The translations under genes were made by a program, and so were the position numbers. A stretch of DNA of 64,000 bases. It comes from Mytilus californianus. Lineage: Eukaryota; Mollusca; Bivalvia; Mytilida; Mytilidae. Of the stretch, positions 1 through 45,720 are shown one piece after another. The stretch covers positions 74,338,339 through 74,402,338 of the forward strand of contig NW_026262734.1 in the NCBI RefSeq assembly GCF_021869535.1, written 5' to 3'. How positions within the stretch are numbered: the first letter of the stretch is position 1; each line of letters opens with the position of its first letter. The notes under the pieces were generated by a model. The model was not told where the DNA came from, made no database searches, and saw only the letters and a list, made by a program, of their open reading frames with translations.

Positions 1-856
1 GAGAAGGTTATTTCCTTTATTAGCTAAGCACATAGTCATTATGTACGTATATATTCTAAATATTTTCTTCTTCGCAATGTCTATACTGGTCATAAATATG
101 TCACTTGAGATCAACAAAATATATAGTGTATTAAACATGTTGAAGGAGAGCAAAAAATATGATTTTCAAATTAATAAATCTGTCTCTCTACTTATGAAAG
201 AAATTTTGCTTCTTAAGCAAGCTTTTATATATTATGTATTTGAAAACAGTAATTTTTCTAAAATCGAGGACGCCATAAAGTAATAATGTCATGTCCCTGC
301 ATGCTTATCTTCCTACAGCGTGTTATGAAAACGAAAAACTGAGAACTTCAATATCTTAATCGGATAAAAAAAAACCTAAGTTTTAAATATGAAGCAAAGA
401 TATGTGTCTAAAGATAATAGCAGTATGCTGAATTCATGCAACACATCCTTTATTACAAAAGATGCCTAGTGACGGTAACTGGTAACTGAGGGTAACTCTG
501 GTCCTCGACCAGTACTTTAATTAAAAACGTAATAATGTATACCTAAAATCAACGAATACACAAAATTGTCTTATTACTAATCTTTGTACAGATACAAAAA
601 TCTGCCTGAATGATCTGAGGTGAGTTTCCCCAGAGATATCATTTTGTTTTCTGATAAAGTTTAACGTTGCATAAGCATTAAAGTTATTTTATAACGTACA
701 CAAACAGAATAAATTCAAAATGTTTGTCATCATAGTATTATTCTCTTTGGTAATATAAATTTGCGCAGATCTGAGTCTGGAGCAATTTTCTGATTTGGGC
801 GCCTCAATCAAATAGTGTGTTTAATTGAGAAATAATTATTTTATTCCATGAGCTGT
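1..856. other. No gene recognised
   Basis: AT-rich non-coding sequence upstream of the first recognised repeat. A short open frame at 41-283 starts with a hydrophobic stretch, but no splice context or homology supports it. I looked here, and on to 6478, for the missing first exon of the ASPDH gene (a short segment encoding G-x-G-x-x-G followed by a donor) and did not find it. Confidence 0.5.
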
Positions 857-1250
857 GTTCATTTTAACATGGGTAGACATTATAGTTGTCAATATCTTTA
901 TACTGAGCATTAGCAATGTTGACAAATATAAGGGATCAACCATTTAACTTCAAGGGGGGGGGGGGTTATGGTTTTTTGTCTGAGTCAGAAATTAATTTTC
1001 GCGCATAGCGCAACCAATTTTATGTAGTTTTTCAACGCTATCTATCAAATTAATTTTTTTCAATATTTAACACTATAATGTATGGGGAAATTCTGGATTC
1101 AGAATATTTTTTTTTTGTCATCTGCTTGACCACAATATTTTTTTTCATCAAATTGGAGATCATAATATTTTTTTAGAAAAAACCATGATCCCCCCCCCCC
1201 CCTTTGAAGTTAAATGGTCGTTCCCTAATGCCTACCCATGTTAAAATGAG
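857..1250. mobile_element. Nested inverted-repeat element (MITE-like)
   Basis: The inner element (about 931-1227) has terminal inverted repeats of about 45 bp: AGGGATCAACCATTTAACTT at the left and its near-complement ending GGTCGTTCCCT at the right, each followed by a run of about a dozen G (left) or C (right). TA flanks both ends, compatible with a TA target duplication. A second pair of arms lies outside it: CATTTTAACATGGGTAGACA near 857-880 is the inverse of the sequence at about 1227-1250, with one mismatch. No open frame inside. Class is inferred from structure only. Confidence 0.65.
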
Positions 1251-2091
1251 CATAGCATGATAGAATTATTACAATTTTAATAGGAAAATGTAGAACTTTT
1301 GTACTTCGAAGCAGACCTATAATACACTTTCCATTAGCATGATTAGGAAGCAATTTTGATTTGGTAAAGCCATTACAATTTGGAAAATCAACCGTTTCAC
1401 AATAGAAAATGAACAGATACATGTACACGTAAACTTACTATTAGCATGATTTTATTTAATTTCCTAGAGAGCAACACCAACACAATTGTCCATTTTGATC
1501 TCCAGCGTTGTTCAAAAAACAACTGATGTTGCAATTTCAATTGTGACGTCAATCATGTTCTATTGGAATCAGAACATGGCTTTGTTTGTTGTTGCCAAAG
1601 CGAAAGAAGAACGTCATATTAGAATTGCATGTCTATGATAGATGTCTTTACTTATATATATAATTCATAAAAGTTTAATTAATTATATTGTGGAGTTTTT
1701 AGATTTTCCTTTATAAAAATACCCTTGGGCTTTTTTCAGAATACAGTAGATTACATTTGTATATATATATATATATCAATTTTTATCAGATCTAACAAAA
1801 TATAGTGGTTTGTTTGTTCCTATCTTTTAAAACCTTCATGTGACCTTTAAAATGCAAAATTATTACAAGTTAATGTTAAAAAAGGATTTTTCATAGTATC
1901 TGCTTCAAAAGGCTTTATTAAAGGGTGAAAAAATCAAATTATTGAATTTCTGCTTTTGACATAGATATGTCTTTGTGTACACGAAGCTACAAATGTATAC
2001 AAAATTTATCCGTTACATATATGTGTTTGAAAAACCAAAACAGTTTTCAATCACCCAAATAGGCTTTGTTGCAGTTAATCTGTATAAAAAT
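1251..2091. other. No feature recognised
   Basis: AT-rich sequence without a credible open frame. A short TA run at about 1761-1776 is the only visible simple repeat. Confidence 0.5.
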
Positions 2092-2290
2092 AAGGAGATG
2101 TGGTGTGATTGCCAATGAGACAACTTTCCACTTAAGTTCAAATAAAATAGATGGAAGCAATTATAGGCAACTGTATGGCCTTCAAAAATGAGAAAAACCC
2201 ATAATGTATAGTCCATTATGTTTGACATTAAGATGCAACAGCAAAAAAGTCAAACATGTCCAAAGAACACAAACATATACATTTGAAAAG
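2092..2290 (+). repeat. Dispersed GATGTGGTGTGATTGCC repeat
   Basis: Starts AGGAGATGTGGTGTGATTGC and continues with CAATGAGACAAC, then a block about an 'ATAGGCAAC...TATGGCCTTC' stretch. The same opening recurs at 40638, 60095, 60385 and 63873, with a related form at 4746 and reverse copies at 21855-21960 and 52935-53045. I recall this as a very common mussel repeat. The fuller copy at 40638 carries a block that matches the tail of the Penelope-like element at 12059-14214, so these may be retroelement tails. Confidence 0.7.
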
Positions 2291-2419
2291 ATTATATATA
2301 AAGTAATTTTTAAAATGAGTTTTAATAAAAAGCCAATTTTTTAAATAAAAATAGTATTAATGTAAAAAAGTTGAATCTTTCAATCTTAAATTAAACTTTG
2401 TTGAAAACTTTGTTGAAAA

Positions 2420-3507
2420 AACAATAAAATGATAAACACTGAGTGAATTAGAGTAAACAATAAAGACTGAGTGAATTAGAGTAACAATAAAGACTGACAA
2501 AGTTTGAAATTAGCAGGGGCCCACTCGCCAATGGCCCCTAAAATTTGGTGTGGGCTACTTAAATTTCTGCTTTTCTTGTATAGGACTATATATGTGGGCT
2601 ACAAAATTTAAGCTTTGGGCTACCATGCCAAAATTTTAACTTCAATCCCTGACTGAGTGAATTAGAGTAAACAATAAAAACTGAGTGAATTGGAGTAAAC
2701 AATAAAGACTCAGTGAATTGGAGTAAACAATAAAGACTCAGTGAATTGGAGTAAACAATAAAGACTGAGTGAATTGGAGTAAACAATAAAGACTGAGTGA
2801 ATTAGAGTAAACAATAAATACTGAGTGAATTAGAGTAAACAATAAAGACTGAGTGAATTGGAGTAAACAATAAAGACTCAGTGAATTGGAGTAAACAATA
2901 AAGACTGAATGAATTGGAGTAAACAATAAAGACTGAGTGATTTTGAGTAAACAATAAAGACTGAATGAATTGGAGTAAACAATAAAGACTGAATGAATTG
3001 GAGTAAACAATAAAGACTGAGTGAATTGGTGTAAACAATAAAGACTGAGTGAATTGGAGTAAACAATAAAGACTGAGTGAATTGGTGTAAACAATAAAGA
3101 CTGAGTGAATTGGAGTAAACAATAAAGACTGAGTGAATTGGTGTAAACAATAAAGACTGAGTGAATTGGAGTAAACAATAAAGACTGAGTGAATTGGTGT
3201 AAACAATAAAGACTGAGTGAATTGGAGTAAACAATAAAGATTGAGTGAATTGGTGTAAACAATAAAGACTGCGTGAATTGGTGTAAACAATAAAGACTGA
3301 GTGAATTGGTGTAAACAATAAAGACTGAATGAATTGGAGTAAACAATAAAGACTGAGTGAATTGGTGTAAACAATAAAGACTGAGTGAATTGGAGTAAAC
3401 AATAAAGATTGAGTGAATTGGTGTAAACAATAAAGACTGAGTGAATTGGAGTAAACAATAAAGACTGAGTGAATTGGAGTAAACAATAAAGACTGAGTGA
3501 ATTAGCG
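2420..3507. repeat. 28-bp minisatellite, about 30 or more units
   Basis: Unit AAACAATAAAGACTGAGTGA plus ATTGGAGT, 28 bp. Because 28 is not a multiple of 3, the array gives long overlapping open frames in all three minus-strand frames; these are artefacts. Units ending GGAGT and GGTGT alternate regularly between about 3010 and 3250, a 56-bp higher-order unit. The first two or three units are separated from the rest by an insert at 2498-2650. Confidence 0.95.
2498..2650. mobile_element. 153-bp insert inside the minisatellite
   Basis: A non-repeat segment splits the 28-bp array and is bordered on both sides by GACTGA (2492-2497 and 2651-2656), which could be a 6-bp target duplication or simply the array's own motif. 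Its ends are weakly inverted: TTTGAAATTA on the left against TAACTTCAA on the right. It contains repeated TGTGGGCTAC-type words. No coding capacity seen. Confidence 0.45.
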
Positions 3508-3960
3508 TATGTACACAATTTCTAGCACTATAAAAAACTAAAAAAAGATAAAAAAAAGAATTTATCTATTATTTTGTCTTTTTACTTTTCAGCTTCTTGA
3601 ATGTCAAACATTTATATTAGATTCTCTATTATGGTTGTGGCCTGTTATCTATTTCTTGCATGAAGAGATATATAATTTAGTAGTTTGAATAGCTATGACA
3701 ATTTTAAAATGATGTCTATAGAGGGGGATTCATTTTTCCATGGCGGAGTAAGATCTAAATCATAATAACATCAAAAAAATTGATACAAATGATTTGAATG
3801 ACCATTTTATCAAAATTATAAACCCAAATTCTGAAAAAAGAATTAAAATCTGTTTGTATGTATACAAGAAGCTCTTGATTTTAGGGACCACCATACTGTT
3901 TCACCAGATACCAATCCTATATAGATACTAATGCATACATGTATTTATACATTGTATACA

Positions 3961-4431
3961 TAAAATTGAGAATGGAAATGGGGAATATGTCAAAGAGACA
4001 ACAACCTGACCAAAGAGCAGAAAACAGCTGAAGGCCACCAATGGGTCTTCAACACAGCGAGAAATCCCGCACCCGGAGGCGGGCTTCAGCTGGCCCCTAA
4101 ATAAAAATGTGTACTAGTTCAGTGAAAATCGACGTCATACTATTAAAACTCCAAAACATAAAATGAACTAAAATTAAAAAACATACAAGACTAACAAAGG
4201 CCATGGCTCCTGACTTAGGACAGTCACAAAAATGCAGCGGGGTTAAACATGTTTTGTGAGATCTTAACCCTCCCCCTATACCTCTAGCCAATGTAGAATA
4301 AACAAACACACAGCAATATGCACAGTAAAACTCAGTTTAAAAGAAGTCAGAGTCCGATGTCAGAATAGGTAACAAAAGAAACTAAGCAAAATGACAATGA
4401 TACATAAATTAACAAGGGACTACTAGCCGTT
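3961..4431 (-). mobile_element. Penelope-like element 3' tail, reverse orientation
   Basis: This is the reverse complement of the tail that follows the reverse transcriptase at 13575-14214: both contain TTGAGAATGGAAATGGGGAA (or its complement), the GGCCAGCTGAAGG block, the CACCCGGAGGCGG-type block, the GGTTAAACATGTTT block and CCTCCCCCTATACCTCTAG. No reverse transcriptase remains, so this is a 5'-truncated insertion in a degenerate tandem array. Confidence 0.75.
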
Positions 4432-4745
4432 ATTTGGATCACGCCTCTATTGTGCTCTTTCCAATAAAATATTGAATTGAATTGAATGGAATTGTAAAAA
4501 TGTTAAAAAATATTTTCTAACATGTTTCATTCTAACCTAGTACTTATTACTATATAACATTGCTAGAATAGCTATGCCAATTTGAAAATTTGAGGTCTAT
4601 AGAGGGGTTGGGTTCAGTTTTCCATGGTTAAGGGGTTCAATTTTCCATGACTGAGTAAAATATTTAAAAAATATTTTCTAACATGTTTTATCCCTACCTA
4701 GTACTTATTAAGTTCTTTATAACATAGCTGGAATAGCTAATAGAT

Positions 4746-4862
4746 ATCAGAAGATGTGGTATGAGTGCCAATGAGACAACTCTCCATCCAAGTCAAAATT
4801 TATAAAAGTAAACCATTATAACTAGGTCACAGTACTGTCTTCAACACGGAGCCTTGGCTCAC
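4746..4862 (+). repeat. Dispersed GATGTGGTATGAGTGCC repeat
   Basis: Begins AAGATGTGGTATGAGTGCCA and ends at CGGAGCCTTGGCTCACA. A reverse copy with the same landmarks is at 21855-21960. It interrupts the degenerate tandem array. Confidence 0.65.
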
Positions 4863-5604
4863 ACTGAATTTGAAAATCTGAGGTCTATAGGGGGAGGGGT
4901 TCAGTTTTCTATGGTAGGGGGTTCAATTTACCATCGCTAGTAAAAATGTTTAAAAATATTTTCTAACATGTTTTATTCTTACCAAGTATTTATTAATGCA
5001 TAATAACTTTATAATATAGCTGAAAGACATTCAGCTGGATTAGCTATGACAATTTGAAAATCTGAGGTCTATAAGGGGGTTCAGTTTTCCATGGTAGGGG
5101 TTTCAATTTTCCATGGCATGGTAAAAATATTTTCTAACATGTTTTATCCATACTAAATACTTATTAATGCATTTTAACTAGATGACATAGCTGGAATAGC
5201 TATGACATCTGGAAAATCTGAGGTCTATAGAGGGGGGGGGGGGGTTCAATTTCCTGTTGTGGAAAATTGACCCTGGGGTCAATTTTCCATATGACACAGG
5301 AACAGGACATATGACGTCATACTGGTTAGTGCAAAAGGATAGATCAACGATTCACATAATTTTTTTGTTTCACACAATGAGCGACCAATTTGTATTAAGG
5401 TCTAGGGTCCGACAAACATGTTTGTGCTTCAAACTTCACCATGTTCACCAGGAACTGGCTAAAACTTCAGTTATACATCGTACTGTACGAAAACATGGTA
5501 AAGCACTGTAGACAAGACTGGTCTTTGAACGGAAACTAGATTATCAATTCACTGGTTGATTGGTCAAAAGTATGTCTGAGTAACTGGTTGATTAAAAATG
5601 TTTA

Positions 5605-5641
5605 ATATGATGATGATGATAATGACGATGATGATGATGAT

Positions 5642-5700
<59 letters not shown>

Positions 5701-5743
5701 TGATGATGACGATGACGATGACGATGATGATGATGATGATGAC

Positions 5744-5775
<32 letters not shown>

Positions 5776-5779
5776 CGAC

Positions 5780-5817
<38 letters not shown>

Positions 5818-5917
5818 CGACGACGACGACGCCGACGCCGACGACGACGACGATGATGATGATGATGATGACGACGATGATGACGATGACGACGATGATG
5901 ATGACGACGATGATGAT

Positions 5918-5953
<36 letters not shown>

Positions 5954-6000
5954 GACGACAATGATGACGATGATGATGACAATGATGACGATGATGATGA

Positions 6001-6067
<67 letters not shown>

Positions 6068-6092
6068 TGATGATGATGATGACGATGATGAT

Positions 6093-6130
<38 letters not shown>

Positions 6131-6151
6131 CGACGACGATGATGATGATGT
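5605..6151. repeat. Long GAT/GAC triplet microsatellite
   Basis: About 545 bp of GAT and GAC triplets, with one phase slip near 6001 (GATGGATG) and a short GCC-containing stretch near 5830. GAT and GAC occur in alternating blocks (for example a (GACGAT)n run at 5645-5700), so homogenisation has been local. The array gives Met/Thr, Asp, Ser and His polymers in open frames; none is a gene. Confidence 0.95.
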
Positions 6152-6478
6152 AACCCTGCTTTGTACTTGACCAATGTGCTGAGCCGTATTATTAATGTGG
6201 TAATTATTAACAAGGTAAACAGTCTGCAGGAAGACATATCACCCTTCCCATACACATTATTTTGACTTCAAGTCAACCAGTCTGCTCTTACTCCTTTATG
6301 CCTTTCAATTTGACAACACTAATAATAAGCATTGTATTCAATATATTGCATTTAATTATGAAAATCATATATAGGGTTTACAGCTAAATTCTTATATGCA
6401 AGAACAAGAAGAATGATATTACCAAGAAGGAGATAACTTTTGCAAAGTGTACATAATTTTTTACTTTTTTGTTGGCAG

Positions 6479-41342
<34,864 letters not shown>

Positions 41343-41479
41343 CAACACCTAGAAAAGTTCATACACATTTTCATTGGTATTTTCAAGAGTTGAACTTGGC
41401 GTCTGACATTACCGTATTCTCAAACAGTCCAGATGGACACGATTTCACTTATTACTAGAAATGTGGAATTGAAATAAGA

Positions 41480-41485
41480 ATTAAA
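41480..41485 (+). terminator. Candidate ASPDH polyadenylation signal ATTAAA
   Basis: ATTAAA lies 138 bases after the stop codon, in AT-rich sequence followed by GTGCTGTTGTAATATTTTTG, a plausible GU-rich downstream element. No other strong signal occurs before the repeat starting near 41588. Not verified by transcript data. Confidence 0.45.
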
Positions 41486-41587
41486 TACTGAAAGCTTATA
41501 CAAAATTGTGCTGTTGTAATATTTTTGCATTAATGAATACTGAATTAGTTTACCAAAAATTTCACAAAAAACTAAAGAATCCCACTA

Positions 41588-41860
41588 TAACAAGAATGTG
41601 TCCATAGTACACGGATGCCCCACTCTCACACTATCATTTTCTATGTTCAGTGGACCTTGAAATTGGGGTCAAAACTCTAATTTGGCATTAAAATTAGAAA
41701 GATCATATCATAGGGAACATGTGTACTAAGTTTCAAGTTGATTGGACTTCAACTTCATCAAAAACTACCTCGACCAAAAACTTTAACCTGAAGCGGTACA
41801 GACGGACGAATGGACGGACGAATGAACGGACGTACGGACGCACAGACGGAAAAACATAAT
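41588..41860 (-). mobile_element. ATGCCCC-family element, reverse, partial
   Basis: Read on the minus strand, it runs from a CGTCCGT tract through one unit (GTTTTTGGTCGAGG..., CCAATCAACTTGAAACTTAG) to GGGGCATCCGTGTACTATGG, ACACATTCTTG, which matches the right end of the 15168-15745 copy (GGGGCAT plus hairpin plus ACACATTC). It begins just after the ASPDH 3' end. Confidence 0.6.
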
Positions 41861-42094
41861 AATAACCTCAAGGTACAACGTGGAGCTGTGATACTGTGAA
41901 TTTAAGTAAAGTTTAACAGATATTTTGAAAATGATCCAGGTTTGAAATAATTTCAGTGGAAATAGTTCCAACCTTTTTGATTCTGATTTTTTACCCTGTT
42001 TTTTGTGACGCCTGCGATGAAAGGGACATCGGGATTACAATTTGGCAGGAGTGTAAACTGTTTGTATTAAGCTTTATATTTCTGAGGGTAGTTG

Positions 42095-42740
42095 ACCTGG
42101 AGGCTTCATACTTTGTATACGGATGCCTCAAGTTACGAAGTTTCTGTCTGTCATATGTTTGTTGTCTTTGACCTCATTTTCATGGTTCAGCGACTGCATG
42201 AATTTTTTTTTTAAGGTTTTTTCTTATGTGAATTTTTCACTTATTTTGAGTAATAGGAACAATATTAGGTATATAGATATAGATTCCTTGCAAGGTCTAC
42301 ATGTCCGTCAGACAAGGCTCACCTGACCTCGACATAATTTCATGGATCGGTGATCAAGATTTAAGTTATGTGATTAGGTTTGTTTCTCAGATACTATAAG
42401 CAGTAGGTCAACTATATTTGGTGTATGGAATGATAGTAAGGTGTACATGTCAGTCTGGCAGGTTTCATCTGACCTTGACCTCATTTTCATGGTTCATTAG
42501 TAGTAAAACGTTTTAATGGTTTTGGTCTGTTTATTGTATACTACAAGCAATAGATCTATAATTGGTGTATGGAAAGATTGTAAGATGTACATGTCTGTCA
42601 ATTTAGTTTATTTGACCTGGACCTCATTTCATGGATCATTCATGTTTATGTGAAACTTGTAGTAAAACGTTATCCTTATGACTATCAATATAAAAGCATA
42701 GTAAGTAAAGCAGGAGAGTCATTTCAGCGTGTGCACTCTT
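42095..42740. repeat. Tandem units of about 170 bp, about four copies
   Basis: Repeated landmarks: TGACCT(C/T)GACCTCATTTTCATGG, a TTCATTAGT- or TCAGCGACT-type word, ATAGTA/TACAAGCAATAG, GGTGTATGGAATGATAGTAA and GTGTACATGTC(A/T)GTC. The array ends AAAGCAGGAGAGTCATTTCA. Probably the body of another dispersed element; its ends were not identified. Confidence 0.7.
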
Positions 42741-43121
42741 GTTTCCTTATATATTTTTCGTGTTTTATTCCTTTGATTTATATTTTCGGATTTACATTTT
42801 CGGACAAGTTCTATATCTTGAATGTTTGATCACTTTTTAATGATTGCTTGGAATTTGATAAATTCAATTTTGCAGACTGACTTCAGGGTTTCTGTGAACT
42901 GGAGAAAACCAATGATGGTACATCTAATCAGACATATAATACTGACAATAAATTTTGTTTTATATGTCTCTGATCTAATCTTTTGATACTCTTCTCAATA
43001 TTGTCCTTTTGGTATTTTGTGGTCTTAGCTGTATTTTGTTCAGTTTTCGAATGTGCTGACAAAATTTCTTTAATTGAATGATGTTTCAAATTCATATTTT
43101 GCTGCTGATCATTTGAATGCA

Positions 43122-43590
43122 GGACAGAAAGTCACAGGACAAAAAGTCACAGTTCAGTTTTGAGATTATTTTTAATTGAACAAGAAAAACTCTAATTTAA
43201 AAAATTTTGTTTTTGTTTTTTTCTTGAACAATATATGAAACAACTTTGTTATTAAAATTTATTCAATAAATATCAATAATGATCAAATAATTGTTATGAA
43301 AACAAAATGTCAAAGTGGCTTGGTACTTAAATGGCTTCATGGTGCCAAGAAATATATTCTTGGCATGATTGAAATTTAATAAATTTCCATTATCAAGGCT
43401 TATGAACAATTTCCTAAACTGAAAAATGAATATATGTAATAAAAAGAAAATATTTCAAGTTCTTTCTCTTATATATTCGAACAATTTTCAATAAATTATT
43501 TGTGACTTTTTGTCCTGTGACTTTTTGTCCCATCAAATTTGTGACTTTATGTCCTGTGACTTTTTGTCCTGTGACTTTTTGTCCGTTTAC
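43122..43590. mobile_element. GGACAAAAAGTCAC inverted-repeat element, copy 1
   Basis: Left end AGGACAGAAAGTCACAGGAC, AAAAAGTCAC; right end GTGACTTTTTGTCCTGTGAC in several tandem copies, TTTTTGTCCGTTTACC. The internal part (GTTTTGAGATTATTTTTAAT, CTTCATGGTGCCAAGAAATA) is shared with copy 2 at 47758-48223 in the same orientation. About 470 bp, no coding capacity. Confidence 0.8.
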
Positions 43591-43833
43591 CGATCATATA
43601 ACCATTTTTCGTTATCAGATGAAAATCTTCTTTTTGTTTCATTTGGATTTTTTGACAGATTGAGTGCAAACCCCTTTTCTTGTCTTTTGGAGTGCGTAGG
43701 TTTACTAATAAAAACGATTTTCAAAGGACTGCTGTAATTGAAAGTTGTTTTTTTTTTGCCTGTATGATCAATATCAAATTCCTCCCATGTAGCAGAAACC
43801 CAGAGATGCTACTACCAACGGTACTGGTTGTTC

Positions 43834-44079
43834 TTAGGCAACCATTTTCCTAACCCGTAAGTATGATAATTTGCAATGTCCTGACTCCGGATTTAAATTG
43901 TTACTGTCGTGACATACACGATTTTTAGTTGTACTAAGTGCAGTATTGTTTTCAGTGCAATTATTTCTGAGAAGCAAAACGCCAGTTTCAGTATCTGCAA
44001 TTTGTCGAAAACCACGTGATGTGTTATCATGTTTATCATCGCGCAATTCGTCCACACTCCGTTTCTGTTCCAGAATCCA
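43834..44079 (-). CDS. Possible coding exon, unknown protein
   Basis: On the minus strand, acceptor TTTGTTTTACAG at 44080-44091 opens a frame that stays open for about 80 codons to TAA at 43834. It reads W-I-L-E-Q-K-R-S-V-D-E-L-R-D-D, then TSRGFRQIADTETGVLLLRN and NPESGHCKLSYLRVRK. The composition is hydrophilic and protein-like, unlike surrounding frames. I do not recognise the protein and found no partner exon, so it could be a terminal exon of a minus-strand gene or chance. It sits between copies of mobile elements. Confidence 0.3.
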   Translation of the reverse strand, partial: WILEQKRSVDELRDDKHDNTSRGFRQIADTETGVLLLRNNCTENNTALSTTKNRVCHDSNNLNPESGHCKLSYLRVRKMVA

Positions 44080-44479
44080 CTGTAAAACAAATGTATATAT
44101 ACACTAATAAAAAACGCAATATTGCATTGTTTGTATATCTGTGAATACACGTTTTATTCTAACCTAAAATACTGTCCATCGGCATGCAAATATGACATAC
44201 ATATTCAGAACGATATAACCAGAGACATATATACACAGAGATTGGCAACTGTAACAGTGGTCAGCGAAATCCAATTAAAAACACGCATCACACGAGACTT
44301 TAACGAGATCGCCATTTTGCATCTGATCATGACAAGTTCACCACCGCTTCGATTTTTATTTTGCATCAAGCTTTTCAAAACAGCATAATGTAAGTACATA
44401 TTTCAATTTCGTAAATTATTTACCTTGTTTTATTCAGTTTGTAGTAATTGTTAGTTAAAATATTGTGACGATTAACGTT

Positions 44480-45720
44480 TTATTGTGGTCAATAATAAGG
44501 GGAAAGCTTGGCCGACATAGACGTTATGAAAATTTTTTACACGGACGTATTTTTTATTAAAACCTTTTCATTCGAAAAGGAATAAAACCATTTATGAGAT
44601 GAATCACCTTTCCCAAGACATACTGGTTTTGTGTAAATATGTTGAATTTTTCATTAAATCACCCACTTTGATGCAATTTACAATTAAAATTCAGTATTCT
44701 CGCGGTCGGCCACGTTCAATTTTTAAAATATAAAGACAGGCCCCTGTCCATGTCTACAGTCAATAAACTTTTCCATCTTTAGAGAATAATTATTCCCAGC
44801 ACATGAATTACTTTCTTATGACATACTGGATTTGTGTATAACAGTTGTTTTTTCCATATTTTCACCCACTTTGATGCAATTTACAATTAAAAACGACCAT
44901 TCAAGCTGTCGGCCATTTTCATTCTCTTCAATATAAAGACAGGCCCCTGTCCATGTCTACAGTCAATAAACTTTTCCATCTTTAGAGAATAATTATTCCC
45001 AGAACATGAATTACTTTCTAATGACATACTGGATTTGTGTATAACAGTTGTTTTTTCCATATTTTCACCAGCTTTGATGCAATTTACAATTAAAAATGAC
45101 CATTCAAGCTGTCGGCCATTTTCATTCTCTTCAATATAAAGACAGGCCCCTGTCCATGTCTACAGTCAATAAACTTTTCCATCTTTAGAGAATAATTATT
45201 CCCAGCACATGAATTACTTTCTTATGATATACTGGATTTGTGTATAACAGTTGTTTTTTACATATTTTCACCCACTTTGATGCAATTTACAATTAAAAAT
45301 GACCATTCAAGCTGTCGGCCATTTTCATTCTCTTCAATATAAAGACAGGCCCCTGTCCATGTCTACAGTCAATAAACTTTTCCATCTTTAGAGAATAATT
45401 ATTCCCAGCACATGAATTACTTTCTTATGACATACTGGATTTGTGTATAACAGTTGTTTTTTCCATATTTTCACCAGCTTTGATGCAATTTACAATTAAA
45501 AATGACCATTCAAGCTGTCGGCCATTTTCATTCTCTTCAATATAAAGACAGGCACCTGTCCATGGCTACACTTTATAAAATTGTCCATCTTTAAAGAACA
45601 AATGTACCCATCACCATTGATCACAGAATTACTTTCCCAAGACATACCGGTTTTGTGTATATAAATTGTTTTTTTCATTATTTCCACCACTTTGATGACA
45701 TTTACAAGTTTATATTCATG
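44480..45720. repeat. 203-bp satellite, four clear units plus degenerate ends
   Basis: TAAAGACAGGCCCCTGTCCA recurs at about 44731, 44933, 45137, 45340 and 45542, spacing 202-204 bp. Other landmarks are AGAATAATTATTCCCAGCAC, ACATACTGGATTTGTGTATA, TTTGATGCAATTTACAATTA and CAAGCTGTCGGCCATTTTCA. GACAGGCCCCTGTC is a palindrome. Inner units are nearly identical; the first and last are clearly diverged, as expected when homogenisation acts in the centre of an array. Confidence 0.95.

Larger units (their letters stand above)
3691..5300. repeat. Degenerate tandem array, about 160-190-bp units
   Basis: Repeated block: GCTATGACAATTTGAAAATC, TGAGGTCTATAG, a run of G, TTCAGTTTTCCATGG, TTCAATTTTCCATGG, then TATTTTCTAACATGTTTTAT and TACTTATTAA. 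Copies begin near 3691, 4570, 4866, 5049 and 5205. The first interval is split by a Penelope-like tail (3961-4431) and a later one by a shorter repeat (4746-4862). Confidence 0.75.

Noticed and set aside
2586..3518. Three overlapping minus-strand frames of up to 238 codons with a repeated peptide
   Set aside because: All three frames of a 28-bp minisatellite are open; the peptide repeat is a by-product of the DNA repeat.
5598..6255. Open frames of 190 and 217 codons on both strands
   Set aside because: They are translations of the GAT/GAC triplet repeat (Met/Thr, Asp, Ser and His polymers); no gene structure.
1..6478. First coding exon of ASPDH with the glycine-rich loop
   Set aside because: I scanned for a G-x-G-x-x-G segment ending in a phase-matching donor. 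The only Gly-Tyr-Gly-like hit (about 966) lies in an inverted-repeat element and has no donor.
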